A stretch of 64,000 nucleotides of DNA from Sphingobacterium populi (GCF_001586775.1 NZ_LQXS01000001.1:744001-808000), one strand, 5' to 3'; counted from the stretch's first letter, positions 28,656 to 38,775 are shown. Program-made: numbers and translations. Notes: generated by a model not told the origin, from the letters alone.

Positions 28656-28696
28656 TTATCTATCTAAAAGGAATATACGCTATAATTCAAACTTAT

Positions 28697-29254
28697 TTAC
28701 TTTATATGTTGCCCAATATGGTTCAAGATAAATTCAGCGCGATCAGTGACAGAACTTTTGGGTAGCTCAATCACCTGATAACCGAATGCTACATAGGCTT
28801 CTTTCATTTGCGCAAATGTAGACTTGGCTTCTTTCCAATCTTGCTTGCGCTCCGTATCTTTTTGATAAATTTCTGGCCAAGGTGGTAGCACAAATACTGG
28901 ATTAGCGTATCGGTACTTCGCTATTTGATCCAGCATGTGTGTTGATATGGTGATCTTTTGCATACGCATATAGCAAATCGCATCTAATAAACCACGATCA
29001 AAAAAGTAAATGGAGGAATCGATGTCTTTCATAACTCGTTCATAGCTACGTATGGATTCTTCACGCATCAATTGAGCATATTTCACCTTGTTTTTTCAAG
29101 GTACGCCGTCTTCTCCTAAACCTACTTGTTCTTTAATAATTCGCCGAGCATCTTCCGATACGGTTGAAAATCCTTGCCGATTTAGTTCTTCAATGAGTGA
29201 TGTTTTGCCAACTCCTGGCCCACCTGTTATAATGTAGAAATAGGGTGATTTCAT
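28697..29254 (-). pseudogene. AAA_28/NadR-like P-loop kinase, interrupted by an in-frame TGA
   Basis: A single frame from the ATG at 29254 to the stop at 28697 encodes 185 residues apart from one TGA at 29098-29096. Before it: Walker A GGPGVGKTSLIEEL and VSEDARRIIKEQ; after it: KNKVKYAQLMREE, FFDRGLLDAICYMR (DRG motif), PWPEIYQKDTERK. The family normally has Pro-Trp at this point (lpW.nk..y..lM), so TGG to TGA explains the stop exactly. The family includes nucleoside and phospho-acceptor kinases; no specific substrate is clear. A restart GTG at 29086 would give a product without a P-loop, so the allele is probably null. Confidence 0.8.
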
Positions 29255-29788
29255 GAAAAGCTGAGATTAAAAATTAATGTATTTTCTTAGCCAGATCGGT
29301 TTGATCCTTGTCAGCACAAGCAGATTATCCCACTCGTTACCTACATATCCAAATATATTATTTTCAAACAATAACTACGGGTGAAAATATTTAATTTTCT
29401 CTATTTAGTTAATATGTAGTCGGTTTGATATGCTGAATCACACCGACTACAACCACTGTAATGAGTAAAATATCACGTATAATTTAACATGTTGTATTAA
29501 CACCTATTTATCAAGTTATTATGTATTTATTAACGCCTTATTAAAACGCGATACGTTCCATAAGCTAACGTTATTTAAACTGCTTTCCTGTGTTATTTTT
29601 ATCATTTATCAAAAAAATAGCTTGCTATTTAATGCGATAAATTTTTAACTTCATTAAATATTTACCTATTAATGGTATTTTATTTAACACCATAAGATAG
29701 CCATTCTATTACACATTGAAATTTATTTGCTGTATTAACCTATAAACTAATTAGTAACATCTATACAACCCTTTAACTTAAAATTCCA
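29255..29788. other. AT-rich intergenic region upstream of the NRPS-like gene
   Basis: 534 bases without a gene. It contains a 15-bp hairpin with one mismatch (29415-29429 with 29437-29451, loop 7) that lacks a T run, and downstream many TATTAAC-type motifs, including two copies of TGTATTAAC followed by CCTAT. A near-consensus -7 box (TTTATTTG) lies about 50 bases before the ATG. It looks like a long regulated leader or multi-site promoter. Confidence 0.45.
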
Positions 29789-32700
29789 ATGAAAGACAAT
29801 TTAATCACCCCCAACAGCAACATGGTTGCCACATCAGAATCTTCTTTTTTAGAGGAATTCTCCAGTGTAGTACAACAAATAGAAGACTTGAGTGTACTAA
29901 ATCCCACTAAAATCGCACTTGTAGACGGAAATGAACGAATTAGTTATCATGAGCTAAACCAACAAGCTAATCAGTTGGCCGCTTACCTCTATCAGCAAAA
30001 TATTAGCGCTGGTAGCATTGTTGGAGTTTGCATCGGACAATCTGCACGAAGAATCGTTTCTTTTTTAGCAGTCTTGAAAACAGGTGCTGCTTACCTGCCT
30101 ATTGATGGTGACCTACCACAAGCACGAATCGAGATGATGATAAGCGACGCTGCCTTAGATCTGCTCATTATTGAAAACGTGTACTTAGATAAAATCGACA
30201 AACAAACTACTAAATACGTATCTCTCGATCTTTTACACTACAATGCCGACTTTAATAGCATTCCTAAAGAAAATTTGGAAATCAGCATATTTCCTAATTC
30301 AACTGCCTACGTCATATATACATCGGGTAGTACAGGAGTTCCAAAAGGAGTGATGATCGGAAATCACTCCTTTTCTCATTTCGTCTTGCATCAAGCTAAA
30401 GCGCTCGGTATAAATAGCAGCAGCAGAACTCTACAATTTGCATCTCCAAGTTTTGACGCGGCCGTAATTGATATCTGGGTACCACTAGTGAAAGGTGCTA
30501 CAATTTATCTCTATCCTAATAATAAAATCGTTGGAGTGCCATTATAAGAATTCATCGTAGCACATCAAATAGAGATTATACCATTGTTGCCACCGATGGT
30601 TTTGGCCTCTTTACCTGTAAATAAACCAATTGGCGATCTTCATACCATCGGAATTGGTGGCGAAGCTTGTACAGAAGCTACCGTACGAAATTGGTACAAT
30701 AGAATCCATCTCGTTAATAGTTATGGCCCGACAGAAGCGACAGTAGCAGTTACCAATTATGAATTTAAGGACGATTTTAATCCAAGAATTATTGGAAAAC
30801 CAATACCATCTGCCACATTGTTTGTATTGGACGATCAATTGAATCCCGTTGAAGACGATGTGGCTGGTGAACTCTACATTGGAGGTTTATGCCTTGCTTT
30901 AGGTTACTTAAATAGACCAGAAGATACTGCCAAATCTTTTATCGAAGCTCCAGAATGGTCACACGAAGATTTGGGTGAATACAGAGTATTGTACAAAACT
31001 GGCGATATTGTGCGTCGCCGAGCAGATGGTAATCTAGAATTTGCAGGACGCCGAGATGAACAAGTCAAAATCAGGGGATACCGGATCGAACTAGCAGAAA
31101 TCGAACATCACATAACGAAATTACCCCAAATACTACGTGCAGCTATCAAAGTGCAGCATAAAGAAAATGGTTTACCTGCATTGATTGCCTTCGTACAATT
31201 CGCCGAACATCAGGAGTTTCAAGATGTCACACCACAACATATAAAATCAAAGTTACAACAGGTAATGCCAACATACATGGTGCCTGACAAAATTGTCTTT
31301 GTCAATAAAATGCCGCTTACACACGCTGGAAAAGTCGATAAAACGCAACTTATAATTCCAGAAGCCGTATCCGAAAATGCGCAAACACCGGTGTGGAACG
31401 ACAATAACCTAACCGAAGTCGTGAAACACATATGGTCTGAACTGTTGGAGATCCAAGATATCGATGATAATGACGATTTTTTTGATCTCGGCGGGTATTC
31501 ACTCCTTGTTGCGCACTGGCATGTAATGCTACCAGAAAAAGTCAGAAACCGAATTACCTTACCAGAACTATATATTTACACGACGATATCATCTTTCGTA
31601 ACAGAAGTCGAAAAAAGGCTAAACCAGTTAGAAATTTCTCAGAAAGCGAAGGCCGAAGAGATGGAAAAAGAACTGATACAAGATTCTGAACTGTTAAGCA
31701 ACTTCGAAATTACTACCCCACCCGACCCTTCTGTATTAGCCAATCCTAAGTTTTTGTTTCTCACCGGCGTCACAGGTTTTGTAGGATCGCATCTTTTGGA
31801 AGAGCTACTAAAAAACACTACAGCAACTATTTATACCCTCGTGCGCGCTTCTACAGCAACAGAAGGTTTACAACGCATCAAAGACACATTTGCAAAGTTC
31901 AGATTACCATGGTTGCCCGAATATAATCACCGTACTATCGCGGTTATTGGAGATCTTTCCTTAGAAAACTTCGGCATGAATGACCATGATTATGCGATTA
32001 TAGCCGAAAAAGTAGAAGTAATCTATCATTCTGGAAGTTCCGTAAGCTACGTACAACCATACTCACTCATAAAAAAACCAAATATAGATGGCTTGCATAA
32101 CATTATTGAGCTAGCAGTAACACAAAAAGTGAAATACCTCGTGCTGTTATCATCCATGGGGGTTTTTAGCTGGGGAAGGCCATTTACTCAAAAAACATGG
32201 ATGTATGAAGATGACTCAATTTATCAAAACATGCCAGCCGTAACGCGAGATTTAGGATATATTAAGAGTAAATGGGTTATGGAAAGCATTGCAGAAAAAG
32301 CGAAGGCGAAAGGATTGCCAATTATCAATTTTAGATTAGGTTTTGCGGTGTGCCACAGCACTTCTGGCGCTACCGTGATGAACCAATGGTGGGGAGCATT
32401 GATCAGAAGTTGTGTTCAGCTAAAATCATTTCCGCTGGTTATGGGGCTTAAAGACGAACTTACCACTGTAGATTATATGTGTAAAGCTATTGTACATATT
32501 AGTAAGAAAAAAGAATCGGTCGGACTGAATTTTCACCTTTCTCCGCTTGCCGAGAATGATGTTTCGCTGACAGATTTTTGTGCGAAAATAAAAGAATACT
32601 ATAATATAAAGCTCGATGGAATGGAGTATAATCAATGGCTAAATCAATGGATCGATGACGATAAGCTGCCTATTTATCCATTATTAGCTTTATTCACTGA

Positions 32701-32866
32701 AGACGTTCATGAAGGTAAATGTTTGGTTGAGGCGTACGAAAACACGTATTATTATGACCGCTCGAATACGAAACGATTTTTATCTGATTCCGATTTGCAG
32801 CCGCCTATATTTGACGAAAAGCTGATGACACCGTATCTGCAATACATGGGTGTTTTGTCCGAATAA
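29789..32866 (+). pseudogene. Adenylation-carrier-thioester reductase protein (NRPS-like), one in-frame TAA
   Basis: One frame of 1025 codons, broken only by TAA at 30545-30547. Adenylation domain: IYTSGSTGVPKGVM, FASPSFDAAVIDIW (the Asp that binds an amino group), then after the stop NSYGPTEATV, YKTGDIVRRR, EFAGRRDEQVKIRGYRIE and the catalytic Lys in LTHAGKVDK. Carrier protein: DDFFDLGGYSLL. Reductase domain (short-chain dehydrogenase type): LTGVTGFVGSHLLEELL, LLSSMGVFSW, and Tyr-x3-Lys in GYIKSK. There is no condensation domain, so the layout is that of Lys2 and carboxylate reductases, and the product would be an aldehyde or alcohol from one (amino) acid. CAA to TAA would explain the stop (PLQEFI). 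No phosphopantetheinyl transferase is nearby. Confidence 0.85.
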
Positions 32867-32887
32867 ATATTTGATTATAAAAAACAT

Positions 32888-32920
32888 AAAGCGTCATTTT
32901 GGTTCCAAAATGACGCTTTT
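32888..32920. terminator. Strong bidirectional terminator after the NRPS-like gene
   Basis: Perfect inverted repeat with 15-base arms (32888-32902 and 32905-32919) around TT, flanked by A-rich and T-rich sequence on both sides. The remaining gap to 33156 contains only a low-complexity frame that I do not call. Confidence 0.85.
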
Positions 32921-33156
32921 ACTAATACGCTGTCTCCCTGATGTCAGTAGTATAGGGAAGCAATCCAAGTGCAAAGCAAAATTTTACGGGCACGAAAACC
33001 AGCAGTTTACCCGAAATTGCCGTACTCCTAGTAGGATAAATCGATATGCCATTATCCTTTATGGTACAGAAAAAAGTGAAATGAAGGTTACATTACGAAA
33101 GCAATTCTCTACCTTAGGATAATAACTAACCGAAAAAGTAAACCGAATTACACGCT

Positions 33157-33792
33157 ATGCAAACGTGCAGAAATACCATCTCTATTATCTCCATCATCTT
33201 TACACTCCTGGCTTTCGGTAGTTGTTCTGCTGTAAATCAAGGAATCGCTTCTAAAAACACCTATGCTAAAGATGCTATGAATGAATATCGGAACGACAGT
33301 CTTCAGCTACGGATTCTATTTTATGGAAACACCTATTTCGGAAAAAAGAATATCCAATTATCAGAAGTACGCCGACAGTTTAAGGCTTACTTAGGAAAAT
33401 TCCCTAAAAAAGATATTATTCTTTGGGGTGAATATCAAGCAGCAAAGTACCCCATGTACCTTGTAGCATCTCTTGTGGATGCTATCGATGTATCGCAACT
33501 GAAGAAAGAAAGCTCTGATTATGGATCGACCTTTTTTTATACCACTTCTTTCCACAATGACATTACGTTAGCGGAGGCCTTCATACCAATTCCATCTGGT
33601 CAATATGTGCATTTACAAGAAATGGCGATGTACGCCCAAGATGATTTGGCGGCTACGACTAACGATACGGAATCATCTTGGATCGGGCTGTTAAAATCCT
33701 TGGCTGTAGGAAAGCCCGCCTACCAACAAGCGCAAGGCAATAATCGTGAGGTAGAAGCAGAACAACTTTTCGCGCCTAATAAGCCATTGTAG
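33157..33792 (+). CDS. Lipoprotein of unknown function
   Basis: 211 residues. Signal peptide with lipobox FGSC (Cys23), then a mature domain of mixed alpha/beta character (LQLRILFYGNTYFGKKNIQLSEVRR, FPKKDIILWGEYQAAKYPMYLV) and a Gln/Asn/Glu-rich tail. No known domain recognised. Convergent with the secreted-protein gene at 33823, only 30 bases between stops. Placement after Cys (SAVNQG) suggests the outer membrane, inner leaflet. Confidence 0.55.
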   Translation: MQTCRNTISIISIIFTLLAFGSCSAVNQGIASKNTYAKDAMNEYRNDSLQLRILFYGNTYFGKKNIQLSEVRRQFKAYLGKFPKKDIILWGEYQAAKYPMYLVASLVDAIDVSQLKKESSDYGSTFFYTTSFHNDITLAEAFIPIPSGQYVHLQEMAMYAQDDLAATTNDTESSWIGLLKSLAVGKPAYQQAQGNNREVEAEQLFAPNKPL

Positions 33793-33822
33793 CTTCTCTA
33801 GTGAAAAGTAAAAGAATCGACT

Positions 33823-34518
33823 TTACAGCGGCTGGTCTTTATTTTCCCAAGCACTAAGCATCTCCGTTAGGATTCGATATTGATGCAAATATGCGCCATC
33901 AAGATCCGGAAAACGCCTATGGAAGTCAAAAAAAGCTGCTTTAGCTTCTGCTTTTCCACTCAAGGCCGCCACAAACAATTGATCTACCAAAACCATTTTA
34001 TCATCGTTTAAGAAATCATCCATTTGTTTATAGCGCTGCAAAATTTTATCTATAGTGCTATTATCATATAATTTTAAATTACGATTAAGCTGCTTTTCCC
34101 GCGTCAATCTATCGTCTTGATACGCAAATCGCTCTATCGCCCACACGATCTCCACGGGCTGTAAATCAGGACCTATGGGCAACTCATACAGTTCTTGCAC
34201 CCATAAGGTATCTTCTCTAAAAGCCAATCGACACACTGTCATCGCATCCCAAAAATCTATAATGCTATCACGGCCGCATTCTGCTAACACAAATTCACTC
34301 AGCACATCGGGCTGCTCTTCCTGTATCACATAGCCGCAGGCAACTATCTTCTTATTGTTGGTAAAATCAAATAGTAAGTTTACATCTGCCGGCGCATAAT
34401 TATTTTCTGGACAGGTGCACTCGCCCGCTACAGATTCTTGGGTTTGCGCCATCCCTGCATTTACGCACAAGATTGTGAATAAATATGCGACTACATTTTT
34501 GACCGTAATATGCTTCAT
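33823..34518 (-). CDS. Secreted protein of unknown function, end of antiporter operon
   Basis: 231 residues from the ATG at 34518. Signal peptide ending in NAGMAQ, then a mature part with four Cys including CTCP near the N-terminus, IVACGYV and VLAECGRDS, followed by a long charged helical C-terminal half (QLNRNLKLYDNSTIDKILQRY). Four Cys could form two disulfides in the periplasm. No family recognised. It starts 10 bases after the antiporter stop, so it is probably co-transcribed with it. Confidence 0.55.
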   Translation of the reverse strand: MKHITVKNVVAYLFTILCVNAGMAQTQESVAGECTCPENNYAPADVNLLFDFTNNKKIVACGYVIQEEQPDVLSEFVLAECGRDSIIDFWDAMTVCRLAFREDTLWVQELYELPIGPDLQPVEIVWAIERFAYQDDRLTREKQLNRNLKLYDNSTIDKILQRYKQMDDFLNDDKMVLVDQLFVAALSGKAEAKAAFFDFHRRFPDLDGAYLHQYRILTEMLSAWENKDQPL

Positions 34519-34528
34519 GGACAATAAA

Positions 34529-36652
34529 TTACTTAAAAACTTTGGAGATCAGCTTGCCGATAGTCGCAAAATCATTGACGTTATTGACTGAGCGCGATTC
34601 TTGAGCGATACCTCTTTCTTTAGAGAACGGATATATAAGGATGTAGTTATTATCTACCGCCTGCTTATTCAGATAATCAGGTACGGCGTGCATTTGCGAA
34701 GCATAACTAAATAGGTTGCGATCGGCCATCACAATAATTAATCCTTGATCGCGACCTAAATCTTCTGCTTTCTGCTGCGCTTCTTCCCATGTCGTTATTT
34801 CGTTCATTTCGGCCTCAATGTTTGACTTCTTAAGGATGCGTTTCAGCACTTTAATCATAGCGCTAGTGGCATGGAATTGCATTGTAGCCCCCGAGTTTTT
34901 GGCAATATTCCAAATCCGGAGCAATGCGTAGAAAAAACCTGGTTCACTATCTGCGCCGGGCGGTATGAGCACCACATAATTTTTGATCGTGGACAACGGT
35001 TGTATCGCATGATACAACATCAAGTTGACCTGTTCATTCTTAAGGTAACCATTGTACAGGTTATAAATAAATGATGGCGTAAAGCCCCGCTCCTTCTGCA
35101 ATCCTATAATCAGGTCCGTTACATCATTTTCCTTAATCACATTATTGATCCCCGATACAACAGAACTATCGTATCGTTTAATTGGTGTGATCAAAGTATC
35201 TGCCGAAGCGCCTAATTTTACTGCATTTTCTAAGATCTTCTCGGCATTCTTCAACGACGATTCCTTGGTTTCTTCGTTGATGACATTCATCACGTAAACA
35301 CCTTCTTTTGTGCTTTTATTTTTAATCAACAAACCAAGGTTTATCATTTTTTGAGTCATTTCTTCGTTGTTGATTGGCATCAGAATTTTTTCTTCCTGAC
35401 CATCGCTGTCGGATACTGTTTTTTCATTTTCAGCTTCTGCAATACGTTGTGCACTAGCCATGGAAATGAAAGAAGATATCGTACACGATACAAGAATGAG
35501 CAAAATACTACCGTTTAGTACATGCTCATTTAATAAACGAATCGGTTCACCATTTGGCGATTCACCAATTATAATATTGTATCCGACTAGTACGGCTGCT
35601 AACGTTGCGGCAGCAGAAGCGGCACTCATACCGAAGATCAGCATGCCTTCATCTTTGGTAAAACGAAATGTAGATTTGGTGAGCATAGCAGCAGCATATT
35701 TGCCTCCGATGGAAGCAACAAGCATAACAGATGCTACTCCCAAAGTTTCCCAACTACTAATGAATGCTCGGAAATCGATCAACATACCGACACTGATTAA
35801 GAAAAAAGGTATGAAAAGTGCATTTCCCACAAACTCAACACGATTCATCAGTGGCGAGGTGTGAGGAATTAATCGATTCAACGCTAGTCCAGCAAAAAAA
35901 GCACCAATGATCGCTTCGACACCAGCTATCTCGGCTAATAATGCGCCAAGATAAATAATGACGACAACAAAGATGTATTGGGATATTTTATCGTGGATCG
36001 TTTTAAAAAACCAGCGTGCTATAATCGGAAAAACGAATAATACAATTAAGGAAAATAGGATCATAGAAACCGTGAGCTGCACCCAAAAAGCAGTGCCCAC
36101 TTCCCCTTGTGTCATCCCGACAACAACGGCTAAAACCAATAAAGAAAGTACGTCAGTGATCATTGTGCCGCCGACTGTAACATTGACCGATATTTTCTTT
36201 GTAACACCTAAGCTACTTACCAGCGGGTATACAATGAGCGTGTGAGAACTAAAAAGACTCGCGAACAGTATGGAAGTGAGCAATGAAAATCCCAGTATGT
36301 AATAACCTCCTAACAAACCTAGTCCAAATGGTACTGCAAAGGTGTAAATGGAGAATGTTATACTTTTCCACTTGTTTTTTTTGAAATCGCCCATGTCGAT
36401 TTCCAATCCGGCAAGAAACATGATGTAAAGCAAACCTGTCGTCCCAATCACCACCACGCTGCTATCGCGAAGCAGTATGTTGAAACCGTTGGGTCCTACA
36501 ATTGCACCAGCAATGATTAGCCCAAGCAGGTGTGGTACTTTTATTTTATTCAATAAAATTGGGATAAAAAGAATGATCACCAATTCAATCAAAAATTTGA
36601 TAATCGGGTCTTCTACCGGCAATGTGAATCCGTGTATAGCTAAGTTTACCAT
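34529..36652 (-). CDS. Monovalent cation:proton antiporter (CPA2/Kef type) with a C-terminal Usp-like domain
   Basis: 707 residues. Residues 1-410 hold about 12 hydrophobic segments of the Na+/H+ exchanger fold (LIIAGAIVGPNGFNILL, LYIMFLAGLEIDMGDFKK, GAFFAGLALNRLIP). A linker with EEKILMPINNEEM starts a soluble domain (about 430-707) made of two universal-stress-like halves rather than a TrkA/RCK domain. The inner-membrane protein should exchange K+ or Na+ for protons, with the cytosolic domain regulating it. Middle gene of a three-gene operon, 3 bases after the lipoprotein gene. Confidence 0.88.
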   Translation of the reverse strand: MVNLAIHGFTLPVEDPIIKFLIELVIILFIPILLNKIKVPHLLGLIIAGAIVGPNGFNILLRDSSVVVIGTTGLLYIMFLAGLEIDMGDFKKNKWKSITFSIYTFAVPFGLGLLGGYYILGFSLLTSILFASLFSSHTLIVYPLVSSLGVTKKISVNVTVGGTMITDVLSLLVLAVVVGMTQGEVGTAFWVQLTVSMILFSLIVLFVFPIIARWFFKTIHDKISQYIFVVVIIYLGALLAEIAGVEAIIGAFFAGLALNRLIPHTSPLMNRVEFVGNALFIPFFLISVGMLIDFRAFISSWETLGVASVMLVASIGGKYAAAMLTKSTFRFTKDEGMLIFGMSAASAAATLAAVLVGYNIIIGESPNGEPIRLLNEHVLNGSILLILVSCTISSFISMASAQRIAEAENEKTVSDSDGQEEKILMPINNEEMTQKMINLGLLIKNKSTKEGVYVMNVINEETKESSLKNAEKILENAVKLGASADTLITPIKRYDSSVVSGINNVIKENDVTDLIIGLQKERGFTPSFIYNLYNGYLKNEQVNLMLYHAIQPLSTIKNYVVLIPPGADSEPGFFYALLRIWNIAKNSGATMQFHATSAMIKVLKRILKKSNIEAEMNEITTWEEAQQKAEDLGRDQGLIIVMADRNLFSYASQMHAVPDYLNKQAVDNNYILIYPFSKERGIAQESRSVNNVNDFATIGKLISKVFK

Positions 36653-36655
36653 ATA

Positions 36656-37240
36656 TTATTTTGATCTCGGCGTTAGGAGTACAGAGAATATAAGCTCACA
36701 ATTATCAGAACCAGAGCTACGCTTTTGTCCACGAATTTGTTTTCCATTTATGTCTTCGAAAGATAATAATGAATTCGATTTGCTGCTATTGGCATTTTTA
36801 TCGATCAAAGTCAGATCATTTTTGCTTTCGGACGCTCGCGTTAAATATATCTTCGGATCAGCAGCTTTTCTAGCGATATGCAATTCAAGACCAGTGCTAT
36901 CTGCCTCAAAAGTCCAATGCTCCGTACGCTGATCGCCAATTACATACCCACGGCAACTAGTGGACACACACACGAGCCGACTTTCCCAATCGCCGACAAG
37001 TTGATCCGTCCACGTGGATTTATTTTGAATAGAATCGACTTGCAGCGAATCGGTGTATTTTAGACTATCGCGCATTAACAGTAGCTGATTATACTCGTCC
37101 ATGATACCGGCAACCTCTTTTTCACGTTGGCTAAGAGCATTCTCCCGTCTTTCAAGTTCGTTTGTACGTGTGTTATTCCGACAAGAGGACGTCAGTAATA
37201 GTAACGCTATAAAAAAATAGAAATGTGTTTTCAGCATCAT
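36656..37240 (-). CDS. Coiled-coil lipoprotein upstream of the antiporter
   Basis: 194 residues from the tandem ATGs at 37240/37237. Signal peptide and lipobox LTSSC (Cys20), then a heptad-rich coiled coil (ELERRENALSQREKEVAGIM, about residues 26-50) and a soluble C-terminal domain beginning VGDWESRLVCVSTSCRGYVIGD with two nearby Cys. The layout, coiled coil plus beta domain, is seen in small Bacteroidota lipoproteins without known role. It overlaps no gene and precedes the antiporter by 3 bases, so they are probably translated from one message. Confidence 0.62.
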   Translation of the reverse strand: MMLKTHFYFFIALLLLTSSCRNNTRTNELERRENALSQREKEVAGIMDEYNQLLLMRDSLKYTDSLQVDSIQNKSTWTDQLVGDWESRLVCVSTSCRGYVIGDQRTEHWTFEADSTGLELHIARKAADPKIYLTRASESKNDLTLIDKNANSSKSNSLLSFEDINGKQIRGQKRSSGSDNCELIFSVLLTPRSK

Positions 37241-37489
37241 AGAGTATCTGTTTGGTTTTTTATGCACTGCAATCTGATTGTTTAACTAGCAATATCTCAA
37301 TTTGTTTTTCACTATCTACAATGGTTTGATTGCGTTAGCTAATAACCGTAAAAATAGGCTTATTTATTTCAAAAAACACTTTGAACTTTCCTTTCAAAAC
37401 GTAACTTTAACATGAATGCAAATAGGTAAAGTAGCTATTATAGCAGTATAGTCTCGAAATCGATTGCACCTAACTTCATATGTAGCATA

Positions 37490-37864
37490 ATGGAAAATAT
37501 TGATATACAAATACATAAAGCACTAAACAGTGAAATCGCAGAACTATCTTCTTCCGAAATCATTATTCGCTCTTTGGAAGATGGCGTAGATTTGGTGGGG
37601 AATTTATATTATCAGGGAATTGATCGGGTTGTCATTTACGAAAAGAATATTACACCTGCTTTTTTTGACCTAAAAACGGGCTTAGCAGGTGAAATATTAC
37701 AAAAATTCACTAATTATCGCCTACGTACAGTGATTGTAGGAGATTTTTCACGCTATTCTAGCAACAGTTTGCGCGACTTTATCTTGGAAAGCAACAAGGG
37801 GCATCAAATAAACTTCGTTAGCACATTAGAAGAAGCTATAAACTTATTATCTCCAAATGCATAG
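37490..37864 (+). CDS. DUF4180 domain protein
   Basis: 124 residues, the whole length being a DUF4180 domain: DGVDLVGNLYYQGIDRVVIYEKNI, FFDLKTGLAGEILQKFTNYRL, and FSRYSSNSLRDFILESN. No signal peptide or membrane segment, so cytosolic. The fold is thought to be an STAS-like or thioredoxin-like alpha/beta sandwich; function unknown. Monocistronic, with 222 bases of AT-rich sequence upstream. Confidence 0.82.
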   Translation: MENIDIQIHKALNSEIAELSSSEIIIRSLEDGVDLVGNLYYQGIDRVVIYEKNITPAFFDLKTGLAGEILQKFTNYRLRTVIVGDFSRYSSNSLRDFILESNKGHQINFVSTLEEAINLLSPNA

Positions 37865-37994
37865 ATTGGATATTCTCTAATTCGTACGGCTTTTTTTGCG
37901 AAACTAATCTTATTGATGAGTATAATGTGCCGCGCCGAAGATCTAGGCTAGCAATAGGATGCTACCGATCAGTTGATAAATGAGGTGAACGCAT

Positions 37995-38387
37995 TCAGTC
38001 CACTCTATCCACAACGTGCTCTTCATGGTTTATATTAAAAAGTACAATCGAATGGATGAGATCGTTTCCTGCAGATCTGAACTCCATAAAAAAAGCGAAA
38101 TTCGTTTTACCTACCGACTGCTCTACCATTCCTTTTACTGCGCCAAACTTTCCATGTGACAGTATTTTGTCAATTGTTAAGTGAATAGTATGATTACCCG
38201 AAGAGAGATAAGATTTTAAATCTTCTTTAAAGATTGTACGCGATTGCTCTACAAGTCGGAACGTAAAATCATCGTGTAGCATCGCAGATAGATTATCCCA
38301 ATCTGCAGTATACCATTTTTTTAAAAGGTCACGCAGTATGCGCCTACGTGGAGAATTGTCGCAATCATCTGGAACGGTCAATTTCAT
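37995..38387 (-). CDS. NTF2-like (SnoaL-type) small protein
   Basis: 130 residues. RRRILRDLLKKWYTADWDNLSAMLHDDFTFRLV is the helix-then-hydrophobic-pocket opening of NTF2-like/SnoaL domains, and the rest alternates strands (AVKGMVEQSVGKTNFAFFMEF, IHSIVLFNI). The pocket could bind a small hydrophobic ligand; reaction unknown. It follows the VOC gene by 10 bases, so they form a two-gene operon. Confidence 0.65.
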   Translation of the reverse strand: MKLTVPDDCDNSPRRRILRDLLKKWYTADWDNLSAMLHDDFTFRLVEQSRTIFKEDLKSYLSSGNHTIHLTIDKILSHGKFGAVKGMVEQSVGKTNFAFFMEFRSAGNDLIHSIVLFNINHEEHVVDRVD

Positions 38388-38397
38388 CGCTAATGGT

Positions 38398-38775
38398 TTA
38401 GGATTTTTTTATTTCTTGTATATTAAAAACGGTGCCCGCTGGATCTTGAATCCAGTGCATATTATTTGGTAATTCTTCTAATTCATCACAAGTTGGTATT
38501 CCATTGGCAAGTAAATGAGTAGTTGCTTCTGCAATATCGGGTACAGTGAGTTGTAACCAAGTTTCTGAGTGTGTGTAAAAATCTACACAATCCAGCCAAA
38601 TTATGTTTTGCCCAAATTTAACTTCATGTGTTCTCGACACAGTAGGATGCGATATTGGCTTTTCCGTAACTTCAAAATGTAGCACATTCTTATAGAAGGA
38701 TACTGTCTGGTCATATTTAGATTTTGGAATTTTTATAGCAATATTAATTCCTGCTTCGAACATTGATCTCATCAT
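38398..38775 (-). CDS. VOC-family protein (glyoxalase/bleomycin resistance type)
   Basis: 125 residues; 38763 is an alternative start (MFEAGINIAIKIPKSKYDQ) that matches the usual family N-terminus better. Core features: IAIKIPKSKYDQTVSFYKNVL, ETWLQLTVPDIAEAT, LLANGIPTCDE and DPAGTVFNIQEI. The first metal-ligand position is not a His, so a metal-free or binding-only role is possible. Upstream gene of a two-gene operon with the NTF2-like protein. Confidence 0.78.
   Translation of the reverse strand: MMRSMFEAGINIAIKIPKSKYDQTVSFYKNVLHFEVTEKPISHPTVSRTHEVKFGQNIIWLDCVDFYTHSETWLQLTVPDIAEATTHLLANGIPTCDELEELPNNMHWIQDPAGTVFNIQEIKKS

Noticed and set aside
28697..30547. Reading the internal TGA or TAA as recoded amino acids
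   Set aside because: Other genes in the window, such as the radical SAM and HPP genes, end in TGA, and no selenocysteine-type context is visible.
32850..33122. 90-codon frame after the NRPS-like gene
   Set aside because: It runs through a perfect terminator hairpin, has no domain and a composition like random sequence.
36477..36932. 151-codon plus-strand frame
   Set aside because: It spans the junction of two well-supported minus-strand genes and matches no family.
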